From Bacillus sp. 1NLA3E (GTDB taxonomy: Bacteria; Bacillota; Bacilli; Bacillales; Cytobacillaceae): a DNA stretch of 64,000 bases. Made by a program: the position numbers and the translations under genes. The first letter of the stretch is position 1; the number at the start of each line of letters is the position of its first letter. Shown here piece by piece: positions 44,636 to 53,161 of this stretch. Under the pieces are notes generated by a model. The model saw only the letters and a program-made list of their open reading frames with translations, was not told the origin of the DNA and made no database searches. Location of the stretch: positions 1,088,001 through 1,152,000 of the forward strand of contig NC_021171.1 in NCBI RefSeq assembly GCF_000242895.2. Direction: 5' to 3'.

Positions 44636-45850
44636 ATGAAAAACAGGTACTTACCAACGGCAATCGTTCTTTATATAAACTATTTTGTACATGGAATGGG
44701 CGCCATTATCTTAGCCCAAAATATGAAATTTTTAACGGGTCAGTTACACACAGATAATGCAGGAGTAGCTTACGTCATCTCCGCTTTAGGGATCGGCCGC
44801 TTAATTGCATTGTTTGTATCAGGTGCATTATCTGATAAATTCGGTCGAAAGCCGTTTGTTGCTATAGGTATGGGTGTATATGCAGTTTTCTTTGTTGGAA
44901 TTTTATTCAGCCCTAGTGTTGAAGTGGCCTTCATCTTTGCGATTATGGCTGGTATCGCCAACTCTCTCTTAGATTCAGGAACATATCCGGCACTAATGGA
45001 GTCATTCCCTAAGACAGCAGGAACAGCTAACGTCATCATCAAAGCCTTTATTTCAGGAGGACAATTTGCGCTTCCGATGATTATCGGTTTTATCATTAAC
45101 CATGATATGTATTATGGTATTTCGTTCTTAATCCCAGTGGCTATATTTATCCTAAATGGGATTTTCCTTACTAAGATGCCTTTCCCAAGTCATATAAAAG
45201 ATGGCAATAGTAAGGACAGTGCAAGCACTGAAACTATTTTTGCATCCAAACCAAAATTTTGGATAGAAGGCTTGTGCATCATTCTAATTGGTTATACTGC
45301 AACAGCAACATTCTATCTCATCCAAGTTTGGTTACCAACCTACGGACAAGATGTAGTTGGTATGGCCGAAGTAACGGCGCTTAAATTGATTAGTTATTAC
45401 AGCTTAGGATCACTAGCATCTGTTTTCCTTACCTCTTATCTTGTAAAGAGCCTAGTTAAACCAGTGACAATCGTGTTCATCTATCCATTAATTTCATTTA
45501 TTACTTTGATTGCTATTTGGCAAATCCAAACACCAACAATGGTTGTGATTGGTGCGGCAGTTATTGGTTTCTCTGCAGCAGGTGGAGTTCTTCAATTAGC
45601 ATTAACTGTTATGACTGAATTCTTTAATCAAAGCAAGGGTAAAATTACGGGTATCGTTTATACAGCATCAAGTTTAGCATCTTTTACAATTCCTGTTGTT
45701 ACAGGTATCATTTCAAGAACTAGTGTTGAAAACATCATTGTTTTTGATGCAGGAATTGCCTTTGTAGGGACATTATTAGCGATTGTAGTAAACGTGAGAT
45801 ATCGTAAAGTTTTTAAAAAGGAAACTAACCAAGTTAAGATGAGCGCTTAA
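44636..45850 (+). CDS. MFS transporter, probable shikimate/quinate uptake, copy 1
   Basis: 404 residues with 12 apparent helices. MFS motif A appears as GALSDKFGRKPF between helices 2 and 3. GTYPALMESFPKTAGTANV is the conserved helix 4-5 segment, and a second-half counterpart follows. AAAGGGAG precedes the ATG. Its place within the shikimate gene cluster and the shared operator suggest uptake of shikimate, quinate or dehydroshikimate; the substrate is inferred from context. About half of its residues recur in the second MFS protein at 46222. Confidence 0.85.
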   Translation: MKNRYLPTAIVLYINYFVHGMGAIILAQNMKFLTGQLHTDNAGVAYVISALGIGRLIALFVSGALSDKFGRKPFVAIGMGVYAVFFVGILFSPSVEVAFIFAIMAGIANSLLDSGTYPALMESFPKTAGTANVIIKAFISGGQFALPMIIGFIINHDMYYGISFLIPVAIFILNGIFLTKMPFPSHIKDGNSKDSASTETIFASKPKFWIEGLCIILIGYTATATFYLIQVWLPTYGQDVVGMAEVTALKLISYYSLGSLASVFLTSYLVKSLVKPVTIVFIYPLISFITLIAIWQIQTPTMVVIGAAVIGFSAAGGVLQLALTVMTEFFNQSKGKITGIVYTASSLASFTIPVVTGIISRTSVENIIVFDAGIAFVGTLLAIVVNVRYRKVFKKETNQVKMSA

Positions 45851-45885
45851 TATTTTCCTAATTAACTTAAGAATATTAGGTTAGG

Positions 45886-45931
45886 TGAGGCACTTTTAGT
45901 CTACGAGATGGGTCAGACCAAAAGTGCCTCA
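45886..45931 (+). terminator. Hairpin after MFS gene 1
   Basis: TGAGGCACTTTT pairs perfectly with AAAAGTGCCTCA; the inner GGTCTGACC-like bases can also pair. The following T run is weak. Confidence 0.65.
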
Positions 45932-46114
45932 TTAGCTTTTACATAACCTTGCTCACTTATTCACAAAATGAATCTAAAAATGATAATGTTGGATTTTCAA
46001 AAAGAACTTTATTGCTATTCTGTGTCTGGGCTAGCTAAATTCACAGAGATGTAATTTTGATGATTATTTTAACAAGGATTATGATATAAAATGCTTGATA
46101 TGTTATATATAGTA

Positions 46115-46132
46115 TTGTGGTTTTTATCACAT
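46115..46132. promoter_or_regulatory. Proposed QuiR-type LysR operator before MFS gene 2
   Basis: TTGTG-GTTTTTAT-CACAT; same half sites and spacing as the other cluster sites. Confidence 0.5.
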
Positions 46133-46221
46133 AATATTGTATATAAATTTGAATGATTTGTAGTAAAACTAATCCTAAGATGGTGGTAGTAATTAAATTG
46201 GACTTAAAGGAGAACGTGGCT

Positions 46222-47442
46222 ATGAGGGGAAATAAATATATCGGCACTGTTTCAAGTCTGTACCTTAATTATTTTGTTTACGGTATGGTTAATATAATTT
46301 TAGCTTCTCATATGTCTTTTTTGACTGAGCAATTAAATACAGATAAATCGGGTGTGAGTTTTCTAGTCGCAGCCATTGGAATGGGCCGTTTATTAACATT
46401 GTACATTTCCGGAGTTTTATCAGATAAATTTGGGAGGAAACCATTTGTTATTACCTCATGTGCTTTAATGGTCATTTTCTTGGTTGGCATTCCTTTTAGT
46501 CCTAATGTAACAGTTGCGGCAATATTCGCCGCATTAGCTGGAGTAGCAAATGCATGCATGGATTCAGGAACCTATCCTGCTTTAATGGAGATTTTTCCAA
46601 AGTCTGCAGGTGCTGCAACTGTCTTAGTTAGAGGATTTATTTCAATCGGAGCAATTATATTACCACTAATGGTCGTTTATTTTATGAACCATGGTATTTT
46701 TTATGGAGTTTCTTTTTTCATACCAGCCCTTATTTATTTCATTAATATTTTTTATCTTTCTAAAAAGAAGTTTCCGTGTCTTACTAGCCAAGTTATAAAA
46801 AAGAAGAATGTTCAGGATCACGGTAAAGAATATGTGAGCAAACCAAGATTTTGGTTAGAGGGACTTTGCTTAATTTTAATCGGGTTTACTGGACCTGCGT
46901 TATTATATATTGTCCAACTTTGGTTGCCAACCTTTGGTCAACAAGTAATCGGCCTGAATGAGGCAGCTTCGTTGAAATTGCTTACCTACTATAGCATTGG
47001 TTCACTAGTTTCTGTTTTTACATTAACACTGATTTTACACAAAATCGTAAAGCCTGTAACCGTAGTACTTATCTATCCCGTTATATCCATATTAGCTTTA
47101 ATTTCTTTATTCTTTTTTCAGTCACCTATAGGTGTAATCATTAGTTCGTTTACAATTGGTTTTTCTATTTCCGGAGTTTTGCAACTAGCACTTACCGTTA
47201 TGAGTGAATTCTTCGGAGAAAGGAAGGGCCAAATAACAGGTTTCATCTATACATCAACATCCATTGCATATACCATAATCCCTTTAATTACCGGCTTCAT
47301 TTTGAAAAATGGGAATGTATCAGGAATCTTTTTGTTTGCTATCCTTATTAATTTCATTGGCATTTGTTTAGCCGTATTGGTTAAATATCGTTTTATTAAG
47401 GTATTTTATCGCAAAAATGTAACAGTTGGTGATGTGGCTTAA
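46222..47442 (+). CDS. MFS transporter, probable shikimate/quinate uptake, copy 2
   Basis: 406 residues, paralogue of the preceding carrier. It shows GVLSDKFGRKPF (motif A), DSGTYPALMEIFPKSAG, and a second half with RFWLEGLCLILIGFTGPAL parallel to FWIEGLCIILIGYTATATF in copy 1. The ATG at 46222 follows AAAGGAGAACGTGGCT; an upstream ATG at 46153 lacks a site. The two carriers may differ in specificity (for example quinate versus shikimate), but nothing in the sequence decides this. The LysR gene converges on it. Confidence 0.85.
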   Translation: MRGNKYIGTVSSLYLNYFVYGMVNIILASHMSFLTEQLNTDKSGVSFLVAAIGMGRLLTLYISGVLSDKFGRKPFVITSCALMVIFLVGIPFSPNVTVAAIFAALAGVANACMDSGTYPALMEIFPKSAGAATVLVRGFISIGAIILPLMVVYFMNHGIFYGVSFFIPALIYFINIFYLSKKKFPCLTSQVIKKKNVQDHGKEYVSKPRFWLEGLCLILIGFTGPALLYIVQLWLPTFGQQVIGLNEAASLKLLTYYSIGSLVSVFTLTLILHKIVKPVTVVLIYPVISILALISLFFFQSPIGVIISSFTIGFSISGVLQLALTVMSEFFGERKGQITGFIYTSTSIAYTIIPLITGFILKNGNVSGIFLFAILINFIGICLAVLVKYRFIKVFYRKNVTVGDVA

Positions 47443-47492
47443 TCGGCTATTCAAGGAAAAGAATGATCAATTTGCGGTTTTCGACCGTTGTA

Positions 47493-47537
47493 ATGGAAAA
47501 AATCCGGCGCCCAACTTAGGCACCGGATTTTTTCCAT
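47493..47537. terminator. Bidirectional intrinsic terminator between convergent genes
   Basis: ATGGAAAAAATCCGG pairs with CCGGATTTTTTCCAT around the loop; it serves the MFS gene on the plus strand and the LysR gene on the minus strand. Confidence 0.92.
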
Positions 47538-47597
47538 TCGTCCAGCTTCAGCGCCTAGGGTCATAAGCCCCTGGGCAAGGCGTTTCTGCTTTTGTTC

Positions 47598-48509
47598 TTA
47601 AACGTGTTTGCCCATCTGTAAGTATACCTCTTTGCCGTAGTTGATCGCATAATTGCGAAACTGTGAAGTGGCGGGGGATAGATAGCGATTCTTGATGCTG
47701 GCAATATAAATAAAGCGCTGATGAGCCGGGTTTGTGATTGGTAAAACCTTAACATCGAAATATTTCAACGATGAAATACGGGGAATAACAGCAATTCCAT
47801 AATTAACTGATACAAGGCCTGCCATCGCATTATCTTCTTCGACTTTACACGCAATTTTGGGTGTGAAGCCGACTTTAGCAAATAGACTATCAATAATTGG
47901 CCGAATACCACTTTCTTCATTAAAGAACACAAAAGGGTATGGTGCAGTTTCACTTAAATCAATACTTTCATTGGCCGCAAGTGGATGATTGAGTGGGACA
48001 ATGACAACGAGCTCCTGTTCAACAAGCGGAACGAAGTCGACGTCTGGCTCATTTTCAACAAACGAGCAAAAGGCTATATCGAATTTTTCATCTTTTAAGT
48101 CTTTAATAATGGTTTTTGTGGTCCCTTGATGAAATGAGAAAGAAATATCTTTAAAGTCTGCTTGAGCGGAAAAGGACTGGATCAAGGTTGGAACAAAACC
48201 GGGTCCTAATGTATAAATAAAGGCTAAATCAATCATGCCGAGCGACGGACTTGTCAATTCTCGTAATTTCTTTTCGCCCTTTTCAAGCTCGTCCAATGCT
48301 CGAGTTACATAGGTGAGATAAAAACGGCCATATTTGGTCAAGCGAATATTCCGACCTTGTTTTTCAAATAAATAGGTTCCCAATTCTTTTTCCATTTCAG
48401 AAATAGCATGACTTAAGCTCGGCTGGGTAATCGATAGCGAAGCTGCTGCTTGCGTAATATGCTCCATTTTGGCAAGTACCCTAAAATATTGAAGTTGTCT
48501 TAAATTCAT
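47598..48509 (-). CDS. LysR-family regulator, probable shikimate/quinate activator (QuiR-like)
   Basis: 303 residues. The N-terminal HTH reads LRQLQYFRVLAKMEHITQAA then SLSITQPSLSHAI, as in standard LysR proteins. The C-terminal inducer-binding domain has FSFHQGTTKTIIKDL and FDIAFCSF. I place the start at the ATG 48509 (AAGGGAC about 10 bases upstream) because the HTH begins there. It is divergent from the enoate-reductase gene, and the inverted repeat TTGTG-N8-CACAA lies in the shared spacer. In Listeria a LysR regulator (QuiR) activates similar genes in response to shikimate; function here is by analogy. Confidence 0.88.
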   Translation of the reverse strand: MNLRQLQYFRVLAKMEHITQAAASLSITQPSLSHAISEMEKELGTYLFEKQGRNIRLTKYGRFYLTYVTRALDELEKGEKKLRELTSPSLGMIDLAFIYTLGPGFVPTLIQSFSAQADFKDISFSFHQGTTKTIIKDLKDEKFDIAFCSFVENEPDVDFVPLVEQELVVIVPLNHPLAANESIDLSETAPYPFVFFNEESGIRPIIDSLFAKVGFTPKIACKVEEDNAMAGLVSVNYGIAVIPRISSLKYFDVKVLPITNPAHQRFIYIASIKNRYLSPATSQFRNYAINYGKEVYLQMGKHV

Positions 48510-48751
48510 CTTTTCAAAGTCCCTTCTTTTCATGATTGGCCTGTATTTTCGTGGATGCAAAAGCATAGTTAATTTCTATTAATAAAGCTTAAAATATGAA
48601 TTAGATTTATGATAACAGAGGAAATATAATAAATCTATAGAAGCTTTGTGAAGAGATTAACATGGACTATTTTCATATTTTCAGTCTCTTTATAAAAGAA
48701 AATATTATTCGTGTATTTATATGTGAAAAGGGTAACAAATTACGTTTCTAT

Positions 48752-48769
48752 TTGTGAATTAGTTCACAA
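48752..48769. promoter_or_regulatory. Proposed QuiR-type LysR operator in the divergent spacer
   Basis: TTGTGAA-TTAG-TTCACAA, a perfect 7-bp inverted repeat, directly followed by a TTGACA (48772-48777) that could be the -35 of the reductase gene. Best conserved of the five sites. Confidence 0.7.
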
Positions 48770-48816
48770 TATTGACAAACCTTTATTCAAAATAATCCAT
48801 TTGGAGGAGAAAAATA

Positions 48817-50868
48817 ATGACTGAGTATCAGACTATTTTATCGCCACTAACAGTTAAAAGAATGACAATTAAAAACCGTATTGTAATGCCGCCAATGGGA
48901 ACCAATTTTGCTGGAGCAGATGGTGAATTTAATGACCAACATATAAAATATTATGAGCAAAGAGCAAAGGGTGGGACAGGCTTAATCATTATCGAAAATG
49001 CATGCGTTGCCTTTCCACAGGGTTCTAATGGGACAACTCAGATTCGAATTGATCAAGATAAGTTTATCCCAGCTATGTATCGGTTGACAGAAAAATTACA
49101 CAACCACGGTGTAAGAGTAGCGATCCAAATTAATCATTCAGGTGCATCTGCAGTTCCTGAAAGAATCGGTGGACAGCCCGTTTCAGCTTCAAATATTCCT
49201 TCAAAATCTGGCGGTGCCATTCCAAGACCTCTAGAGAAGGAAGAAATTCTCGAAATCGTTGAGCAATATGGTAAGGCCGCGAAAAGAGTAGTAGCTGCAG
49301 GCTTTGATGCTATTGAGATCCATGCAGGACACTCTTACTTACTATGCCAATTCTTATCACCGGTCTATAACAATCGGACTGATGAATTTGGTGGCAGCTA
49401 CGAAAACCGGGCTAGATTTACAAGGATGGTAATCGATCGGGTCAGAGCAGAGGTTGGACCGTTTTTCCCAATTAGCTTAAGATTTAGTGCAGATGACTTT
49501 GTAAAGGGTGGAAACACATTAGAAGACACGCTAAACATTTTGGAGTTTCTAAATGATGAAGTAGATATTTTTAACGTATCAGCGGCTTTAAATGACACAT
49601 TACAATATCAAATTGATCAAATGAATTTTCCAGATGGTTGGCGTTCGTATATGGCAAAGGCAGTAAAAGAAAAATTTAATAAGCCAACAATTGCAACGGG
49701 GAACATCCGTAATCCTAAAATCGCCGAGGCTATTTTAGCAGAAGGTTCAGCTGATTTAATCGGAATGGGTCGTGGTTTAATAGCTGATCCAAATTGGGTA
49801 GCGAAGGTTGAAAAGGGCCAAGAAGACATGATTAGAAAGTGCGTGTCTTGTAATATAGGTTGTGCCGGTCACCGGATCGGTTTAAATCGGCCACTTAGAT
49901 GTACCATCAATCCTGATTTGTTTTATGGGGAAGTATACAAAGAAAGAAAAGTAAAGAGACCAACAACTGTTGTCGTCATTGGTGGTGGAACAGCAGGTTT
50001 GGAAGCCGCTTGTACGGCAGCTGAAGTAGGCTGTAAAACATTCTTAGTCGAACAAAAATCATATTTAGGTGGACTAGCGAGAGAAATTTCCAGACTTCCT
50101 GATAAAAAAAGAATTGAAGACTTCCCTAACTACCTTGTTAAAAGAAGTGAAAAACTTGATAACTTGGTAACTTTTATGAATACGAAAGCAGATATTGACT
50201 TAGTGGAAAGTTTCAACCCTGATGTTGTAGTCAATGCGACTGGATCAAAACCATTACTTCCTCCAATCAAAGGCTTGTTAGAAATTATTGATAAGGGTGG
50301 CAATGTACACTCAATCTTTGGACTGTTAAATAAAATAGATCAATTCCCAAATGTTGAAGGTAAAAAGGTTGCTGTTATTGGTGGTGGCGCTGTTGGTCTA
50401 GATGTGGTTGAATTCTTCGCTGAAAGAGGTGCAATTGTCTCTATCGTCGAAATGATGCCATTGTTAGGAAAAGATTTAGATGTCATTACAAGACTTTCGA
50501 TGATGACGATGTTAGAAGAGAAGAATGTCAGTGTTCATACCAAAACTGCCTTAACTGAAGTAGCTGAGGATCATTTTAAAGTTAAATTCGAAGGTCAGGA
50601 TTCAATGATTGATTTTGATTATGGATTTGTTTGCTTAGGAATGAAGCCAGAAAACCCTGGATTAAATGAATTACAAGCCTACTATGCGGATAAAAATGTA
50701 GAGGTTGTTAATATTGGCGACAGTTGGGCAACGAGAAAAATCATGGATGGAGTTCGTGAAGGAAGAAACATCCTAACAACACTAGAAAAAATTGGTGCCT
50801 TTAAGGAAGAAACCACTCCAAGTAGAGAGAGTAGTGCTGAAACACCAGTGTTTGCAGAGGTTTTTTAA
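48817..50868 (+). CDS. FMN/4Fe-4S/FAD enoate-reductase-like oxidoreductase
   Basis: 683 residues, of the 2,4-dienoyl-CoA reductase / 2-enoate reductase family. An Old-Yellow-Enzyme TIM barrel occupies about 1-340 (NRIVMPPMGTNFAG, QINHSGASA, HAGHSYLLCQFLSP). Then come the 4Fe-4S ligands C342, C345, C349 and C362 (CVSCNIGC...C). FAD- and NAD-binding folds follow with VVVIGGGTAGLEAA (about 386) and KVAVIGGGAVGLDVV (about 517). The ATG has TTGGAGGAGAA upstream. Similar enzymes accompany shikimate genes in Listeria (lmo2235 type). Shikimate is itself a 2-enoate, so ring reduction is a possible role. Confidence 0.87.
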   Translation: MTEYQTILSPLTVKRMTIKNRIVMPPMGTNFAGADGEFNDQHIKYYEQRAKGGTGLIIIENACVAFPQGSNGTTQIRIDQDKFIPAMYRLTEKLHNHGVRVAIQINHSGASAVPERIGGQPVSASNIPSKSGGAIPRPLEKEEILEIVEQYGKAAKRVVAAGFDAIEIHAGHSYLLCQFLSPVYNNRTDEFGGSYENRARFTRMVIDRVRAEVGPFFPISLRFSADDFVKGGNTLEDTLNILEFLNDEVDIFNVSAALNDTLQYQIDQMNFPDGWRSYMAKAVKEKFNKPTIATGNIRNPKIAEAILAEGSADLIGMGRGLIADPNWVAKVEKGQEDMIRKCVSCNIGCAGHRIGLNRPLRCTINPDLFYGEVYKERKVKRPTTVVVIGGGTAGLEAACTAAEVGCKTFLVEQKSYLGGLAREISRLPDKKRIEDFPNYLVKRSEKLDNLVTFMNTKADIDLVESFNPDVVVNATGSKPLLPPIKGLLEIIDKGGNVHSIFGLLNKIDQFPNVEGKKVAVIGGGAVGLDVVEFFAERGAIVSIVEMMPLLGKDLDVITRLSMMTMLEEKNVSVHTKTALTEVAEDHFKVKFEGQDSMIDFDYGFVCLGMKPENPGLNELQAYYADKNVEVVNIGDSWATRKIMDGVREGRNILTTLEKIGAFKEETTPSRESSAETPVFAEVF

Positions 50869-50911
50869 ATCAGGAGTTTTCAACACACTTGACATCCAAT
50901 AAACTTTTATG

Positions 50912-50950
50912 AAAAATTGGTAGGAGGAATTATTCTCCTGCCAATTTTTA
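50912..50950 (+). terminator. Hairpin between the reductase and second ydiB-like gene
   Basis: AAAAATTGG-T-AGGAG pairs with CTCCT-G-CCAATTTTT. It looks like an intrinsic terminator, but only about 25 bases separate it from the next start, so it probably attenuates rather than ends the transcript. Confidence 0.6.
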
Positions 50951-50974
50951 GTTGCACTCAAAGGAATGATTATG

Positions 50975-51838
50975 ATGACAGCACGAATTACTGGTAAAAC
51001 AAAATTAATAGGATTATTAGGAACACCGATTTCACATAGTTTGTCACCTGCGATGCATAACGAAGCCTTTGCTAAACTTGGTTTAGATTATGTTTATTTG
51101 GCATTTGATGTTGAGAATGAACAATTGCCAGACGTTATAAAAGGATTTCGCGTTTTGAATATCCGTGGATTTAACGTTACGATGCCAAATAAGACATTAG
51201 TGTGTAAGTACCTAGACCAGTTGTCGCCTGCTGCAGAGCTTGCTGGTTCTGTAAATACGGTGGTTAATGATGGTGGTGTTCTAACAGGTCATATTACTGA
51301 TGGAATAGGTTATATGAAGGCTTTAACCGAAGCCAATATTGATATAATCGGGAAAAAAATGACGATTGCCGGTGCTGGTGGTGCGGCCACTGCGATTTGC
51401 ATTCAAGCTGCTTTAGATGGAGTGAAAGAAATCTCGATTTTTAACAAAAAGGATGAATTTTTCATCAGAGCAGAACAAACTGCGAGAGATATTACTAACA
51501 AGACAAACTGTAAAGTACAAATATTCGATATAGATGATGCAGCTAAATTACGCGAAGAAATCGCTACTAGCAGTATATTTACTAACGCTACGTCAGTCGG
51601 GATGAAACCTTTGGAGGGGCTGTCAGTCATTCAGGACCCATCCATGTTACATCAAGACCTGATTGTATCCGACGTTGTCTATATTCCCAAAAAGAGTAGA
51701 CTGCTGGAAATGGCTGAAGAACAGGGCTGTCGCACAATTAATGGTCTTGGCATGATGTTATGGCAAGGTGCAAGAGCATTTGAAATTTGGACAGGTGAAG
51801 AAATGCCTGTTAAAGCGATCAAAGAATTATTGTTTTAA
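50975..51838 (+). CDS. Quinate/shikimate dehydrogenase (YdiB-like), copy 2
   Basis: 287 residues, close paralogue of the 43380 gene. It has PISHSLSPAMHNEAFAKLGL, catalytic Lys in VTMPNKTLVCKYL, IAGAGGAATAICIQAAL, NKKDEFFIRAE and the C-terminal MLWQGARAFEIWTGEEMP. Three ATG codons lie together; I choose 50975, giving MTARITGKTK, which aligns with copy 1 and has AAAGGA 9 bases upstream. It has no separate operator and likely depends on readthrough from the reductase gene. The two copies probably differ in substrate or cofactor preference; the sequence does not say which. Confidence 0.92.
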   Translation: MTARITGKTKLIGLLGTPISHSLSPAMHNEAFAKLGLDYVYLAFDVENEQLPDVIKGFRVLNIRGFNVTMPNKTLVCKYLDQLSPAAELAGSVNTVVNDGGVLTGHITDGIGYMKALTEANIDIIGKKMTIAGAGGAATAICIQAALDGVKEISIFNKKDEFFIRAEQTARDITNKTNCKVQIFDIDDAAKLREEIATSSIFTNATSVGMKPLEGLSVIQDPSMLHQDLIVSDVVYIPKKSRLLEMAEEQGCRTINGLGMMLWQGARAFEIWTGEEMPVKAIKELLF

Positions 51839-51863
51839 AAATTAATTAAATAATAAACGTATG

Positions 51864-51898
51864 GGCTGACGGAGAAACTCGTCAGCCTATTTGTTTTG
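51864..51898 (+). terminator. Intrinsic terminator
   Basis: GGCTGACG (51864-51871) and CGTCAGCC (51880-51887), then TATTTGTTTT. Confidence 0.85.
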
Positions 51899-52020
51899 TA
51901 TTTTGTATAAAATGAAAATAGTGATTTTAGTCACTCCTCCGCAGCGCTAAGGAGATTATGATGATAATAGTTCTTAAACAAATTAATAGCCTTAGAAGAC
52001 AATTTAAAAATAAGGTTCTT

Positions 52021-52246
52021 TTCTAAAAGACTGTTGTTTTTTTAATAGGTTTTGTGAAAAGCAAACCGTTGATAAAGAAGTTGATTGGAGCGGAAGGTGC
52101 GAGACTCCTGCGGGAGCAGCGGGACAGGTGAGACCCCACAGGCGCTTAAGCGCCGAGGAGGCTCACCGCCCGCCCCTAAGGTGCGCGAGCATCCTGGGCG
52201 GAAATCAACCGCACTTCCCTGTTGGTGTATAGCAACAAAGTTACGC
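52021..52246. repeat. Dispersed palindromic repeat, subtype II, copy D
   Basis: The core resembles the subtype I copies (TTGATTGGAGCGGAAGGTGC, GGCGCTTAAGCGCC, CACCGCCCGCCCC), but the flanks differ: CTAAAAGACTGTTG on the left and AGCAACAAAGTTACG on the right. These flanks are shared only with copy E (62730-62956), which is in the opposite orientation. Confidence 0.85.
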
Positions 52247-52287
52247 CAAAAATAAAAACTGATTCATGATTATTGGAGGTAAAACAC

Positions 52288-52602
52288 ATGAGTGAAAAGC
52301 TGATTGAACAAATATATGAAAAGCTGGAAGAGGTTTTAGACCCTGAACTGGGGATAGACATCGTAAATTTAGGACTCGTTTATGATGTTCGGGTAAGTGA
52401 AGAAAATGATGTTGAAATAGAAATGACGATGACTTCAATGGGCTGTCCAATGGCGGGACAAATTATTAGTGATGTAAAGATGAAACTGTCTTTATCAATA
52501 AAAGAGCTAAGAGGTATAGAGGTGCAAATTGTTTGGAATCCACCTTGGTCAAAAGAAAAAATGTCACGGTATGCAAAAATTGCTTTAGGAATTCATGATT
52601 AA
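52288..52602 (+). CDS. DUF59 (MIP18/PaaD-type) Fe-S cluster assembly factor
   Basis: 104 residues. It has the DUF59 signature: VLDPELGIDIVNLGLVYDV, then MTMTSMGCPMAGQI with the conserved Cys, and VWNPPWSKEKMS at the end. Such proteins help deliver Fe-S clusters (YitW/SufT group) or serve multicomponent oxygenases (PaaD); no oxygenase genes are here, so a general Fe-S role is more likely. Start at the ATG 52288 with TTGGAGGTAA 6 bases upstream. Confidence 0.9.
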   Translation: MSEKLIEQIYEKLEEVLDPELGIDIVNLGLVYDVRVSEENDVEIEMTMTSMGCPMAGQIISDVKMKLSLSIKELRGIEVQIVWNPPWSKEKMSRYAKIALGIHD

Positions 52603-52776
52603 TCAAAAAAAGGGTATCATTCATTTGATAAATGTACTAAAATATGAAATTAGAGTGACAAATTGAGTTATAAAGCGACAAATAACATCAAAAAAACCGA
52701 CATAAAACCGAGCGCAACTCCGAATTATATATGTGACAACTAGTTAGGTGAATGAGAATGGAGAGATGTAAGAAAT

Positions 52777-53088
52777 ATGTTTTGGAAAAAAATTGAAGGT
52801 ATTAACCTTTGGAAGGTCAACCGAGTTTTCAATAAGCTGGCTCTCTCTAAAGCAAATTTAAAACAAAAGGTGAATAATGGGGTGGTAGTGATTCCGTTAG
52901 AACCCAAGAAAGTCCGTGAGCTTACTACTTCCTCTGCAAAACGAAAGATAGAGGAAAAGGTGCGAGAAACTGAAGGCTTCGAGGTCTTTCGAATCTGTTT
53001 ACTAGAAGATTGTGACCCTATTTATAAAGAGCAATTAACATTGTTTGGCGTTTCCAGATGGTTGGAAATCCCTTTAAAATACACATAA
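52777..53088 (+). CDS. Conserved-looking hypothetical protein (103 aa)
   Basis: I do not recognise a family. The protein is basic and Lys-rich in its first 65 residues (VNRVFNKLALSKANLKQKVN, then ELTTSSAKRKIEEKVRETEG) and ends with a hydrophobic, acidic part (FEVFRICLLEDCDP, FGVSRWLEIPLKY). No signal peptide or membrane helix. GGAGAGATG lies upstream of the ATG and a terminator follows, which supports a real gene. Confidence 0.6.
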   Translation: MFWKKIEGINLWKVNRVFNKLALSKANLKQKVNNGVVVIPLEPKKVRELTTSSAKRKIEEKVRETEGFEVFRICLLEDCDPIYKEQLTLFGVSRWLEIPLKYT

Positions 53089-53091
53089 AAC

Positions 53092-53133
53092 GGTGCCTGA
53101 CACCCCTGAAACTTAAAGGGAGAGTCAGGCACC
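53092..53133 (+). terminator. Hairpin terminator
   Basis: GGTGCCTGAC (53092-53101) pairs with GTCAGGCACC (53124-53133). Confidence 0.7.
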
Positions 53134-53161
53134 TATTTGTGTTTAAGGAAGTGTGAGTGCT

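Noticed and set aside
53089-53161. Fluoride riboswitch before the crcB pair
   Set aside because: I looked for the conserved GGNGAUGG and CUGAUG...CUCCU elements and found only a terminator hairpin.
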